64,000 bases of DNA, taken from assembly GCA_003254925.1 (NCBI GenBank), contig QANZ01052132.1, positions 76,862 to 140,861 on the forward strand. The letters are read 5' to 3'. The stretch's first letter is position 1; each line of letters begins with the position of its first letter. Shown piece after piece: positions 35,701 through 49,059 of the stretch. Origin of the DNA: Chamaecrista fasciculata (lineage: Eukaryota; Streptophyta; Magnoliopsida; Fabales; Fabaceae). The notes below the pieces were generated by a model. That model did not search any database, was not told the DNA's origin, and was given only the letters and a program-made list of their open reading frames with translations. The position numbers and the translations under genes were made by a program.

Positions 35701-36269
35701 TGATAATAGACCCAATAATTAGGAGGCCCAAATGACAACGTATGCCCCTGGCCTAATGCGCCAAATACCCACTGGACAAGTTGAAGGGTCGTGAACGCCC
35801 TACATCTTGCCAGGACAAGAGCGCCCATAAGCACGGAGAGTGAGGGCGCCCACGGAGCGAAGAATAAAGAAACATTCCCTGAATCAATTAGGAGCCAATT
35901 AAGGATCGATCAAGATCCGCTGTCAATCAAGGCAAATCACTCAGAGATCCTTTCCCTTGATAACGCCTTAGCCATCAAGGCACCTTTCACAGAAAAGGAA
36001 ATTACTTGGGAGCCAAGGATCACAATCAGATCAGCCAGGATCACAATTAAGCATCCAGGCATTTATGGCAAGATCACGCCAGATCACCTCAGCCAGTATA
36101 AAAGGTTAACCCTTCACACTGGAAAAAGGTACGCTCTCATTCGAGGTGAATCGCATCGGAGGTGAATCGCAGGGCCACCCCTGTGTGTTCATTGACTTGC
36201 AGGCGACCTTTGACCCAGAGTTGCCTCACCGAACCAGGTAATGACCCCCGGCCAGAACCAGGTTCATCA
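35701..36269 (+). mobile_element. Solo LTR (569 bp) with perfect 5-bp target duplication
   Basis: It begins TGATAATAGACCC and ends GGTTCATCA, bounded by ACTTC at 35696-35700 and 36270-36274. A TATA box (tataaaagg) is at about 36098. It is less AT-rich than its surroundings. No internal region or second LTR adjoins it, so it arose by LTR-LTR recombination. The 124-codon frame at 35791-36165 lies wholly inside and is not a gene. A phrase like its last 35 bases recurs at about 38083-38115 in Pumilio intron 8. Confidence 0.88.
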
Positions 36270-36274
36270 ACTTC

Positions 36275-37937
36275 TATATATTATGAGATCTTAAATAAAG
36301 AGTAATCTTTACCTAATTCAAATCTTTAGGAGCTTGAACTCCTAATATCAGGCCAAATAAAATGTACCAATTATCTTTCTCTTGTTGAGTTATGTTACAA
36401 GAAGGTGGGTTGCTTTTGTAAATTACCTCTCAGCCGTTAGATCGAGGTTTAACACTTCAAGATTTGTATAAAATATTATTTTACATAAATTTTAAAATGT
36501 AAAATCTCAATCCAACAACTTTGGAGTGGTTTGTGAAAGAAACGGACTTCTCCCCATACATACCCTAAATCTTTCTGTTAGATTAGACTGTTTTGGCTTG
36601 ATTAAAAATAGCTTCATTGGTTTGACATTATTGGATAAAACAATCCTCTCATTTTAGAAAGTTTTCATTTTAATTTAGACAACACTTAAGAACTTACATT
36701 GTTTTAGCACACTAGCTATCAAACCAATCACAAGCTTTGTTTGGAGTCAATTTTAATTTTTTTTGTATAACAGAATATTTATGATGAGAGATAAAGAAAC
36801 CAAACTCTCAATTGCTCTATCAATGTTGTTTTCCATAGCATAGCCGTTTTAATGTTGTTATTGTTTCTACTTTAGAGTCAGTTAATTTCAAAGAATTGTA
36901 GTCATATGCCCAAATAAAGAAAGCGCCTAATCAATATATATTCCCATCCAAAAGTTTAAGAAAAATGCACTTCCTTGATTTTCTAAACCCCATTGAAGTG
37001 AAAACTTAATATTAAAGATAAAAGATTAAGAAAAAATAAAGAAAATTAAAATTAAAGAGGAAACAAAAATGCAAATAAGTTTCCCATAATTTCCTAAATA
37101 ATCAAATGGTGCTATCTATCCCCATTTACTCTATAGGAACAAAAATGTAAACATTTTGGAGAGGAAAACCATGAAGAAAGAAAAAGGCAAAAAAGAAATT
37201 AGAATAGCCTAACAAACCAGATGAATTAGTTGGAGGGTCTCATTATTTTCTTTTAAAATGAGGCAAAACATAATATTAACACCAAGCTAATATTTTGACT
37301 CTCACTAAATTTCTCACCCTGAAAAACCATTATAAAACTGGTTTCATAACCCAAAAATCAAGGTTGGAGAATCTAAGATTATTTCACCACTACACAAAAA
37401 ATCTTATACTCTACCATGACGACACTAGCCAAAAACAATTAGAAACATACCAATTCAGAAAAAGCATGAAAGCCCCATGAACAACACATCATGTGAATAT
37501 TTTTATCAAAAAAGGAAGCCAGCAATCTCAAGACTCGACCATGAGAGGCAACAAGTAATCAACAAGGGGTGAAAAGTTATTAAATCTCATACACCACAAA
37601 AATTGTGGGGCTCATTCATCAAGCACAAGTAAGGATTTTTGGAAACATTTTTTTTTACAGTCATTCATAACCCTGAAGCAGAAACCACCTAGCTTTACAA
37701 GTTTTTAAGAAACTAGTGCATATAATTTATCTCATCAGCTAAATCTGATTCTAGGCCTATATATACCCTCACACTAACAAATGTACAATTTCAAGTACAA
37801 CCAAAGATTCCTTATTTTCAATCAGCTCCTGTCTGTCTGAATCAGCAGATAGGGCTAATACCCGATACGAAAAAGAAACAAGAGAAAGTGTGCTCATATT
37901 ACACTCAGTTAGCCGGTACAATGAACTCAGTTTCCCA
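36275..37937. other. Intergenic DNA and Pumilio 3' region
   Basis: No gene seen. The last 200-300 bases before 37938 are the likely 3' UTR of the minus-strand Pumilio gene. Confidence 0.4.
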
Positions 37938-40900
37938 CTATACCATCTGTGCACCATGTGGAGTCAGAACGCTAATCCTCCTTTCTGCATAACACAATAC
38001 AAAATTGCACAAGTTACACAATAGAAACATGAAAAGTTATACTACACATGCAAACTTCTCCATCTATTGAACCAGGTAAGTGCACCCCGGCAAAACTCGG
38101 TTCATCAGAAAGTATAAGCTTTGTTTTCTACGGTTTACACTGCAGAATTTAGGAATTCAATAGCAAATGCTAAAGAACCACTAGTGCTTTAGCCAAATGT
38201 CCGGTTTTGAAGATGAAAAAGTGCCCAGAAAGTTCATGGGAGGCTATGTACATGTTCGTTAGCATCGAAATAATAAGAAAACAAAGGGAGGGGAAATTAA
38301 TTCATCTTGCAAAATATTACTGGACGTGTATGATGCATGAATAATCCAAGCATTACCAGAGCAATAAAAATATAAAATGTTCTGATTCATAATGCTTTAT
38401 ATATGGATCCAAAATAAGTAGAGTAAACCGATTTTTTTTAGGTCTTAAATTGTCCCAAAACAATGTTTTAGTCCCTAGATATTGAAAATACTTTTTAGTA
38501 CCTGATTTTTTCAGAAGCACCAACTATTTATAACATTTCAGGGATTAAAGCGTCAACATTTGTAAGAAAGATCAGAGACCAAAAAGTTTATTTCCAATAT
38601 TCAGGGATTAAAAAATAAGTTTTCTCAAGTTAGTAAGAAACATTAAAGAGAAGTACCTCCAGCAGCCACCAGTTTCTCTACACGTGCCACTATGTGCTTC
38701 CCATAAGTATACTTCTTCAATGCGTTCAGGTGAACCTTTATTCTATTAAGGATTAGCTCAAGTTGCTGGTCATCACAGGTTTCAAGCATTTTCTGTACAA
38801 CATAGTTTGCAAACTGATCTTTCATCATAACCTGAAACCAATCAGAAACAAGCAAGGGATAAATAAGAAAAGCCGAAAAAAGTGTTGAAAGACTTAAAAT
38901 CTCAAGTAACAATAAAAACAGTCTATGGAAGTAATAGTTAACTCTCAGCATGAGATAAAGCCTGCCTCGTATTGAATCAACATAGTGCAATTAATTTAAA
39001 ATAATGAGCAAATTAACGGATTCAGCATGCATGGCTAACCTTGATAAACAAATTCAGTTATTTTATGACCTTTATCAGCAATCACTTCACAGATTATCAA
39101 GATCTCTCATTGACTACATTCACTATGATCTGAATACTTTTTTGTATCTCCTTTAATAGTATGATGTAACTTTCTGCATTGGATCATCTATCAAGATCTC
39201 TCATTGACTACATTCACTATGATCTCAAACAACTTAAGCAGATAATAAGAACTAACTGAGAGCACTGTGTAGAAGATTCAGAAGCTAAGAGGAGCATAAT
39301 ACAACAAAACAAGAGAAGATATGTATCTTAGTGGCTTCAGTCCCTCGGTGATATGAATCTTAAACTATGCACAAACCTGAAGGGGCTCATTTTCATCGGT
39401 GGAACCGAGCATCTCATTCACAAGGACCTGACGTTCCTCAGGTGTTCCAAAAGTAAGACACTTTTCTATAACATTAGAGGCAAACTTTTGCTGGCTCATC
39501 TGCACAATTTGCCCAGTTAATTGCTTTACAATAGCTGAGCGTTCATGCGGCTTCCCATGCTCCAGCACATGCTGAGATTTTTTGCAACAATCATAAGAAT
39601 ATGGGTGAATGAGTTAAAAGAAAATATTGATTCCATTGAAAGCAACAAGAACTACAGCCAAACTCCAGGGAAGTATATAATGTTGTAATAACCAAAAATT
39701 AGGAATAGGAATGTAAGAACCAAATGGAAAATAGAAAATGGTAACAGATTAACATAAGAAAATCAAAGTATGACGTGGGCAAGCATTTGCGAATTATGTT
39801 AACATTAAAATCGAAATTATATAACATCAAACCAGAGGCAAGAGGCTTCCATCAATTCATAATCTATCCACCTACCTCAATTCACACTTTCACAGTAGGT
39901 ATTCCTTTATAAAGATAATCAACCTCATCTATTGTCTACAAGGAAAGCCAATTTAATCCATGTTCCAACAACCTTGAAGACCATTACCCCTATATTTCAT
40001 AATGTCAAGCAATCACATTCTTCTTTAATTTTACAAGGAGAGCCAATCTAATCCATGCTCCAATCTAACCCATTCATTAAATCTCATCTATTATCTACAA
40101 GGAAAGGCAATATAATCGTCGTTCCAACAACCTTGAAGACCATTGACCCCTATATTTCAAAATGTCAAGCAATGATATATTTCATTCGCACTGCAGAAAG
40201 TCAAAATAAAAGGTTAAAGATCATACATGTTAGTGACAGGAACCAAGTAGTTGAGAGATTTAAGGAAATGTAGAGAAAGATAAATTAGAACAGGGAAATA
40301 ATCTCCAGGATCTAGGGAAATATTTCTTCAAATTCAAAAGAGATAGATAAAACAGAATTTTGAGAAATATTTTTCACGATTTAGAAAGTATTCCTTCAAA
40401 TTACAAAAAGACCTTAAGAGGTAATTAACTAGGCTCTGTTGCATGGTTAATATGTAGATAATGATTTCCTATTCCTCTAATCTTACCAATGTGAATAGGT
40501 GCTGAACTAACACTGAATATCCTTATAAACTAGGAACAAATTAATAATTAAAAGAAATATATATAAATAGAGCAATAACCACTAATTCCTATGAACAAGG
40601 AAATCAACACAATTCCTGCCAACAAGCATGCTCAACAGTTATTGATCTATGGTCCAACAAGCATGCTCAGATTGTGTTGAATAACTTTCATTCGCATACC
40701 AGGAAAAAATACATACTTCCCTTCACAAATTTTCAGGTACCCAATCAATATAGACTTAGTTTATATCCTTGACTTGAGGAAATTTATGTACACTCAAAAT
40801 TGATTTATGAAACCAAAAGACCAAAACTGTTCAAAATACAAATTCGAAAGAAAATGTATGTTAACATATAGAACATAGATCACAAATCAGCACCACCAGG

Positions 40901-43900
40901 AAAACAAGCAAAAGGACTCGAAGAAGTATAACAAACCTGTACAACGTAATTCCCATACTGGTCCTGTGCTAACATGCAAACAGACTGCAAAATCTCGTCC
41001 ATCATTATCTGCTGTGTTTTGGGATCATGGCAGTGCTCCAAGACCCTCTGTTTACGGAAAGCTATTTAATTCAGACTAATTATTCTAATATTCAGGCTAT
41101 CAATACAGCAGATATGTGCCAAAATGTATTAAAGCAAAAAATTGTGTCCTTGACCTGTATGACACGGCAACCATATGGATGAGTTGACAATGTCACGACT
41201 TGGTCGTAGAATGTCGAAACAATGAAGTGGATTGCATCTTCAGGTACACATTCAATACACTTCTGGATTACGTGGTTTCCATTTTGATCACGCACGCAAC
41301 GCATGATATTACCATTTAGCTCTTTTACCATTTTAGTTTGTTGATCCAGATTAACAACTTCAATAGCCTAAAAAGTAAGAAGAAAATGAACAGTTACTTT
41401 ACAGTCAACCCAAATAATACACAAAAGCGATTATTACTCACAGCACAATATAGGTTAATAAATATGTAATTTGACCAAATGCACAAGAAATAATTGCACA
41501 TAATCACATAAAACCAAACAAGACATTTATGTCCGATCTAAATCTGCACACACTCAACAATATTATCAAGCAATACGGCATGTCTCATTCATAAAAGCAC
41601 CAGAAACAGTTGCAACAGAAATTTGGGGACATATTCTCAAGTCTCAACCTTCCTCAGAAAATAACATTGAAAATTTTTACTTCCAATAAATTTTAAAATA
41701 ACAAATTTCAGTCCATGACAGAGAAAATTATAACACAAAAATAAGCAGCAGATGAAATTAATGGAAACAATAAAGAAAATAAATTGATAAACAGACCTTC
41801 TGGATAACTCGGCATCCATACATTTGAAGACTAAGAGTAAGAACATGACCAGTGAGCTGGTCCGCTAGTTCTCTTACTTGAGTTGATGTTCCATGCTCAA
41901 AAAACTGAACATGAACCAGTACAAGTTAGGCATGAGTTCAAAGGAAATTTCTCATTCATTTGAACGTATTAAAAATATATAAAAATATCTAAACTAGTTC
42001 AAAGAGAACATCAAAGGATATTAAATGTAAATATTGAGAAAAGAACAAATTACCTTCTGAATGACATAATTACCAAAGACATCAGTCATCAGAGAAAGAG
42101 CTTGAGGCATAATTTCATTGAAAACCATGTTTTTCTCTTCCATTGTTGCCGTCTCAAGCTTCTGTTGGATAAAACGGCTTCCATATTGATCAGAACTGTG
42201 CAAGAAAAAATCGCAAAAAGACAATCCAGTTAGATCCCTTGTCAAAGTCTAGAAGCCAAAAATAGTATGACCAGCAGTATGCACCTGAACTCAACAACAT
42301 GGCCTGCAATTTCTAAAAGCTCAAAACATTTGGTTTTATTACTTTTGAACTCGGCCAACAAGGAGGATGCAAAATTCTCATCCAAGTTACCCACGGCGTC
42401 AGAAGGCCAAGCTCCTATGAAACCATCCACCACATTCCTCATCCCAGATAAACGCATGCTTCGTTCACTTTGCCTCATAGGACTACCTGATCCAAGGGGA
42501 GAGTTTGGATAGGAACCAGCCAATGGGCTTCCTGGATATGACATTCCCATACCAAATGTTGGGTTTCCATAATAGTTATGGTTAAAGTTAGAAGACTTAT
42601 TAAGGTAGGGAACAGCAAACTGTGATTTCTGAGGTGCAATTAATGACTCTACATAGGCTTTTTGGAGGCCAAGCAAATCCACAAATGTATTATTCGAGCA
42701 TTCCCTATTAATTACTGCGTCATTAAGGGCTGCAACCTGTGCAGCAGCAACTTCACCCGATCTTAAGTATTGAAGGTACAAAGGGTCCATCAAAGGCACC
42801 TGATGAGAGCTACCGGCAGCATGATTTCCCAACCTGCTTGCATTTTGCAACTCCGATGCTGACAACAAATTTGACCCTAAAGCAACACCTCCTCCCAGGA
42901 CCCCAGAGTCCATGCCATTCATCCCAAGTGCAGCGGCAGCATTTTCAAAGAAAGGAGGCAAATTGCCACTCCCAAGCTGGTTGGCCATCATTGGTGGCGA
43001 GGAAGGATTCACTGCATACCCACTCAAGCCAAAGTTCTGGTACGAGACATTTCTACCATCCACATTCTGATAGGGAGCATGCGAATTACCTCTGCCAGTA
43101 AGAGTTGGTGTAGAAGGTCCATTTAGGTATGAATTAACAGAAATCCTTGGAGAGTTATGGAGTTCTAACTGCTCATTTGCATTTGCTGAGGAGTTATTCA
43201 AATCCAATCTAAACCCGCTGCTTTTGTTCACTTTTAAATGAGATGCTTTTGTCAATTGGGGAGCCGAATGAAGCTGATAAGGCAGAGATTCAGGCTTGTT
43301 TAGGTATGAATGCTGTTCAATGTTATGAGCATAATCTGATTCATGGTGCCCTGGTGATTGTGGATGTTTTTCATTGTCTACTATACCATTCGGGGACAGG
43401 TTCATGCCAGCCAAAGCAGACGCCAGATCTGCAGGTTCATTTAAACTAGACAAGACAGGGCTAAACGAGTTTTGGCCGTTGGAATTTCTTTTATCCATAG
43501 AGCTGGACCTCCCGTCCCCGATTGGTGGAAGGCAAGGACTGGGAGCTCTAGCTAGAAGTTGAGAATCTGGGGTGGTGCTTCTTGACAAGGATGCTCCTAA
43601 AGCCGAAGCATAAGTTTGAGAAGCTGATCCAACGAGATTTTGAGCAGGAGATATGCCCGGTTTATTTCCACCAGCATGCAAGGCATCCAATTCTTGATGC
43701 AGATGAGCAAAATGGGTTTCTGAGTTTTCTGTAATGTCATCAAACGCATTGTAGCTAGTCTGACGAGGGTTAGAGACAGATGAAGAATTATTTATCTCAT
43801 CCTGCTATTCAGAAATGGCAAAAGAACAGCAGAAGCAGTATAAGTGAGTAGAATGGCAATACAGGAAATAACATGTAGGACATAAATCATTAAATACAAT

Positions 43901-45594
43901 AATTATGTTTCGCCTTTTTTTTTGGCGGCTCAATGCACGAGGCTCCCACTAGGTGGAGTCAGGCAGCAACCTTACCGTTGCGCCAAGGCTCACCCTCAAT
44001 TATGTTTCGCTTTTAATCAGCATAAATATAACAACAACAGTTTATGAAGAAAACTGTTAGTTTTAGAAAATTCAAACTTGTGGGAGCTCATGTAATGATA
44101 TGAATGAAACCTCATAAATCATCTGCAAATTCTTCAAAGCATGCTCTATTAAAAAAATTAAAAGTGGCTCCCCAAAACAAAAGATTAGAAATAAGCAAGT
44201 GATCGAGGGCCTCTAAAGCCAACTAAAACAAAAGCATGGACAGTTGGAGAGTCAAATAGAACAATCTGAAAGCAGGAAAAAACGAATGAGAAACACCAGT
44301 AATTAAAAAGAGTAGTTCCCCCACTAATACGGATTTTCCCAAAGCGAGTTCGCCACCAACTGTAGCAGCATCATCGGCTAAAATTTGTCCCTTTTTAAGG
44401 CATTTACCTCGCTGAACCTGGGGTTTTTGATGCACGCAAGTATTTTTGTCGGAATGTTGATGCATAACTAATGGAATGCTTAGAGTATCCCCATTTCCCA
44501 ATAAAACGATCTTGTCAGTATCGGTATAAATGACCCTTCCTTCGTGTTCGGTTATAGCGAGAATCGCTGAATCTAGAGCCACGTGGCGTTCCAATCCAAT
44601 TCCAACAATGCACTTTTCGGACTGAGAAAGCGTAACGGCTTGACAGTTTAATCAATCCAGAAAGATTCCCCAGTACAGCTAAAGTTTAATAAATTTTTGG
44701 TTCCCCAAGACCACTAGACACAGACTCCATTGGTATCTCAGCTTAAAATAAGAAGCCATTTCAATAGAACACAATGGACAAGAGTGTTTATGCATTGCTT
44801 TCCTCCTTATAAAGGAAGGTTAAAGCAGCCTCTTGGATCAATATGCAGATTTTAAATGACACAGAACCCATGAAAGAAACCATTGTTATAGAACACAAGG
44901 AAAAACCCCAACCAGTGCAACAAAAAAATAAATACAATTACAAACAACACATTAAACAGGCTAAGAAATCATGTAGAACAAAGAATAAGTATCAGTTAAT
45001 AAAGGGTCTCACCTTAATCAACTTAGCAATACTTTTCTGTCTATTCCCAAGTCCTAATGGAGGCATCCCAATCAGCCCATTTCCACCCCACTCAGCTACA
45101 CTGTTCCTCACGCCATTTTCCTTCTTCCCATCAAACCCTGCAGGCTGCACAGAGAAAAGCGAGCTATCTCCATTCCTTCTATTACTATCTCCAATCCTCT
45201 GTGTGAAACGCCAATCCTCCTTTGACACCAATGGAGGCGGCAAACGTGGGTTTAGATTCACATTCGAATAGTAATAACTTGCATATGCTGGATCAGCCCG
45301 AAGCTCCTCTTCGCTCATGAAACTCCTTCCTCCTCCGCCGCCGCCACTTTTCGCGAAACCCAAAGAAGAAGAATCAAACAAAGCACCAACGGCAGAAAGC
45401 GAGCCTTCCACGGTGGGAGGCGCCGACCCACTTCTATACATACTGAGTTCCCTTTCGCGCTCACTCGCCGCCTCTCGCCGCCTCTGTTCACGAATCAGCA
45501 TGCTCAAATCTTCGCCGTAATCTGGATTTTTCAGCATCATCGATCGAATCGCTACATCTGACATCATCTTTGAACGAGCAGTATCGGTTACCAT
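37938..45594 (-). CDS. Pumilio (PUF) RNA-binding protein, PUM4/PUM5-like (9 exons, 1029 aa)
   Basis: Exons (minus): 45594-45013, 43801-42285, 42195-42054, 41904-41797, 41367-41155, 41047-40937, 39571-39377, 38831-38657, 37984-37938; all GT-AG, sum 3090 nt. PUF proteins bind UGUA-type elements in 3' UTRs and repress translation or promote mRNA decay in the cytoplasm. The N-terminal 690 residues are low-complexity, with [12 protein letters not shown] and [10 protein letters not shown] motifs shared by plant PUM1-6 proteins. Eight PUF repeats follow (for example [66 protein letters not shown]), ending TPHGAQMV. I chose MVTDT at 45594 over the in-frame Met at 45603 from family likeness. Introns 1, 6, 7 and 8 are large and hold a SINE, plastid DNA and repeats. 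Confidence 0.95.
38421..38640. repeat. MITE-like inverted repeat in Pumilio intron 8
   Basis: A segment around 38470-38500 (ttagtccctagatattgaaa) is mirrored around 38595-38620 (ccaatattcagggattaaa). No target duplication was identified. Confidence 0.5.
39924..40241. repeat. 159-bp tandem duplication in Pumilio intron 6
   Basis: ctcatctattgtctacaagg at 39924 recurs as ctcatctattatctacaagg at 40083, and the following text (ccaacaaccttgaagaccat, catttcaaaatgtcaagcaat-type) is repeated in step, with about 5-10 percent differences. Confidence 0.75.
43914..43997 (-). mobile_element. Shortened Au-type SINE in Pumilio intron 1
   Basis: Minus strand starts gagggtgagccttggcgcaa, the hallmark 5' end of Au SINEs, and ends in an A run. 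Only 84 bp remain; box B and the middle are deleted. It is flanked by a 13-bp perfect duplication, AATTATGTTTCGC, at 43901-43913 and 43998-44010. Confidence 0.85.
44318..44648 (-). pseudogene. rpoB: Plastid rpoB fragment (NUPT) in Pumilio intron 1
   Basis: The minus strand encodes a piece of the plastid RNA polymerase beta subunit: [60 protein letters not shown] and GGELALGK, all without a stop. The match breaks off after ALGKSVLV. The source organelle gene is over 1000 codons, so this is a small insert of about 330 bp. Several residues differ from what is usual in rpoB, so it has been in the nucleus for some time. It lies in the intron of a nuclear gene and on the same strand; it is not a functional rpoB. 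A mitochondrial intermediate cannot be excluded. Confidence 0.85.
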
Positions 45595-46093
45595 TGAATA
45601 CAATACTCAGCTCAGTGAAAATACATATACACACATAAAAACTGCAACTTTAACATGTAATCAGCTAAATATCGTCTCAGTATGAACAGTTTTCTCGCTA
45701 CACCTGCAAAAATATTGTGTTGTTGTATGATTATTGCGAATCCATTACTCAAAATTTTTTAAAGGGGCGAAGAAAATAGCTTAGCTTGGTTTGTTTTGTA
45801 AGGCATGGAAGGTTAAATTTTAGATGGTGATATAAAGATCGGATTCAGAGTACATAACGAGGTCGATGGATTATGGTGTCGTCCATGTTAGGAGAGAAAA
45901 AGAGAGAAGACAGCGAAATGGAATGTAACGAAGAATGGAAGGAAGAGAATGCACTGTGATAAGTACAAGTGCCGAAGCCAAGCCGTTAGCATATATATAT
46001 TGAGAGTGATGGTATAGATTAGTAGTGCAGTGCGGAGATTTGTTATTACATTTGGGGACTTAGGGTTTTTATGTAAGATTTATTACTGATGGC

Positions 46094-46564
46094 CACTGTT
46101 GTCTGAATCGGACTGGATCGGATGGTCTAATCGGTTTGACCACTAACCGAATGTGAAAGCGAGTTGATTCGACCAAAATAACCAAATTGTCAGTTGAACC
46201 GGATTGAACCGGTTTTAATCGGACAAAACCGGCGAACCGGGTCCAACCGTTGAATTTATGACTTATTAGATCTTGTTTAAGATGCATCAAGTCCATTCAC
46301 TTGCTTGAAAAAATGTATTAAATCTATAATTTTTAGTAGTGGAGAGAAAAATTATATTATTTAGATGAAGAAATGTATTTAGTAATAAATTAAATGCATA
46401 TCTTAAACTACAAACAAAAAATATATAGTATTTATATTTAATATATTAAAAATAATTATTTATTAGGCCATCCGGTTCGACCGATGGTTCAACCGATTGA
46501 ACCAATCAAACCATGAACCGAATGCTTGTCCGAGTCTCTATCCGATTTGGTTCTGACAACACTG
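46094..46564. repeat. hAT-like MITE upstream of Pumilio
   Basis: Terminal inverted repeats cactgttgtctgaat and ggttctgacaacactg. Interior is rich in 'aaccggttcgaccgg'-type words. Flanks ctgatggc (46086-46093) and ctcatggc (46565-46572) are an 8-bp duplication with one mismatch. It lies about 0.5 kb upstream of the Pumilio start codon, in promoter range. Confidence 0.7.
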
Positions 46565-46572
46565 CTCATGGC

Positions 46573-49059
46573 CTCAATCTGTTAGATTTTTTCTCGCAAT
46601 GAAGAATAGAAATGTTTTTAAGAGATTGTGATCAGATTTGCTAAAAGATTATTAGGTATATTATATTAATATTAATTATTAGGAAGGTAACAAAGAAAAA
46701 AGAAAGGTTAGTACTGTACTAATATTTATTTTCTCTATTTGATTAATAATATCTCATTACTTATTAGTTATTAGGCTATTTAAAATTTATAAATAAAGAA
46801 AGTAATGAAAATTATAAATTAATTTTTTGTTATCTTCTCTAGTAATTTTTAGTTTCTCAAATAATTAAAAGATATTATAGTAGTAACAATGAATTGGTAC
46901 AGTGATTAACAAGCTGCACATATTATAATTTTTTTCTTTTATAATTTTTAATATAAAAATATCTTTTAACTATATATTTAACAATTAATTAAAAAAGAAA
47001 AAAATTAGACGAGGAAAGAATATAATCTTCAATTTTTCTAAGAGTTAATATCTCTTTTAAAATATTTTTATTTAATAATATCTTAAATTTATTAAATGAA
47101 AAAATTAATTATTTTATTCAATTTCAACTCTTCAAAATAAATTATATAAATTAATATTATCTTCTTCCATCTCTCATATCTTTCTTTAATCTTAATAAGT
47201 ATATTTTTAGAGAAAAATAACCATTTGAGAGGGTTCTCTCTTTGTGTCCCTATTTCCTACATACCTATTTTCCCTTCTCATAAATATATATATATTCAAC
47301 TTAATGAAAACTCAAGTTTCCACTTGTTAAATAGAAAAATGACAATATTTTGTTCGTAAAATGAAAAATAAATAAAACTTTGTATTAGTAATGGAATGGA
47401 CTATTATTATTATTTCCAATATTATTTTTTGATTATTATTATTATTATTCCCAAATTCAGTTCTAATATCACACTCTTCAACCCCATATTTTGAAACATG
47501 GTTAAATGAAATTGAAAGTTAGCATTAAACCTTTTGCTGCATGGACTTTACTAGGCTGCAGTACGAAATCACTATATATACAATATATATATATATATAT
47601 ATAAAAGCTTATAAAAAGTTATTTTTAATATCTTTTAGTTATTTATTTGTAATTCAAATTTAATATCTTTCCTTTGCTAATATTTTATAATATTTCTTAG
47701 CTAGAGAGATCTGAGGCAGTGGTTACATTGCCAATGATGGATGAATGCAGCAACATCAGAGAAAGCAAACGAAGTCTCTGTATGACTGTATATGAATAAT
47801 AGGGTCACTAGGGTCATTTATAAACTTATGTGTTAAAAGATAAATAAATAATAAGCTCATTTATGCATACTTATCTGGTAACGTTGTCGAGAACATTGTC
47901 GTCTAAGTTTGAAACTTGTACCCACAAATCACTCGATGTTCTTTTGTTTTGTTTTATACTTGCAGAGAAAGGAATAATGCTTGAATATGATAACAAAGAA
48001 AACATGGAAAAGAAAGGCACAAAAATTAAAGAGAAACAAAATGAAAGAGATAGAAAGAACACATGCGAGTGTGGAAGAATGGGTCTTGAGCATTGAATAT
48101 GGAGCACGAGACTCTGCGTATGGAAGAGGAGGTTGTGCGCATGGAGGAAGAGACTCTGCATAAGGAGGAAAAAACTGTACGTGCGTTTGAAAGTGAAAGT
48201 GATGGCTGTATATAATATTTGGGTTTAGAGAGATGAGTAATATTAATAAATTTATGAAAGTGTAATTGTCTTGAAAAGTTATGAAGTTGTACTCTCCTTC
48301 CTTGGCACCCCAAATTGGGGAGACAGAAAAAATTGGATTTTGAGGTGTCATCAATGGGTGCTTTGGTATCTCTCCTCATCCACTCCACTCTCCCTTAAAA
48401 AAACATTCAAACATGATTTTTTTTTTACTTTTTGTCCCTTCCTCTCATCTCCGTTCCCCCCTTGACACCTCATCTAAACATAATTTTAAAATACTTGTAG
48501 AGTGTAGTTATTTACTTATTAGCACTGATATAAAGTAAAATACTAAAATCATAAAATACTTTAAAAAAAATAGCATTCTCAATTTTATTTCATTTAGATA
48601 CCCATCATTAAGTTAAAAAAAATAGAGTTAAAACACACATCTTTTAAGTTCAACTAGTCCCTTGTCATTTCTAGCCACTTCCTACACTTTTTTATACATA
48701 TTCATTTTGTTGTTTTATATCTCATATTTTTCTCTATTTCTGTGCGTATATATAACATAATGTGTTAATCTAAATTAAGTAACACTTTAAAAAGACTAAT
48801 ACAATGCATTGAAAATGTCATTTACTTGCTTCTTATTAAAAATGGCACACATTTTATAAAACTCATTATATTGTATAAATGAAACTTCATAATTAATTAT
48901 TAATATTTTGATATATAAAAATTGGATAATATTATTTACCAAATGTTTGGTTGTGTGAGTGGTTGCCTCAACCTTACAATCTTGTGTAGATTTAATTTTT
49001 ATGTTTTTTTTATAATTGTATTTTAATTTGTATAGTTATATACAACAAAAAAATATTTC
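46573..49059. other. Gene-free AT-rich stretch
   Basis: AT-rich with an (AT)n run at about 47581-47601. Overlapping frames around 47863-48388 on both strands have no recognisable content. No element with clear borders. Confidence 0.4.

Noticed and set aside
35791..36165. 124-codon frame MNALHLARTRAP...
   Set aside because: It lies entirely inside the solo LTR defined by TG...CA ends and a 5-bp duplication.
44223..44594. A 123-codon gene inside Pumilio intron 1
   Set aside because: It is a plastid rpoB fragment with chance extension at its end, not an independent gene.
47863..48388. Overlapping frames up to 141 codons on both strands
   Set aside because: Low-complexity translations rich in Phe, Ser, His or Lys, no splice context, no domain.
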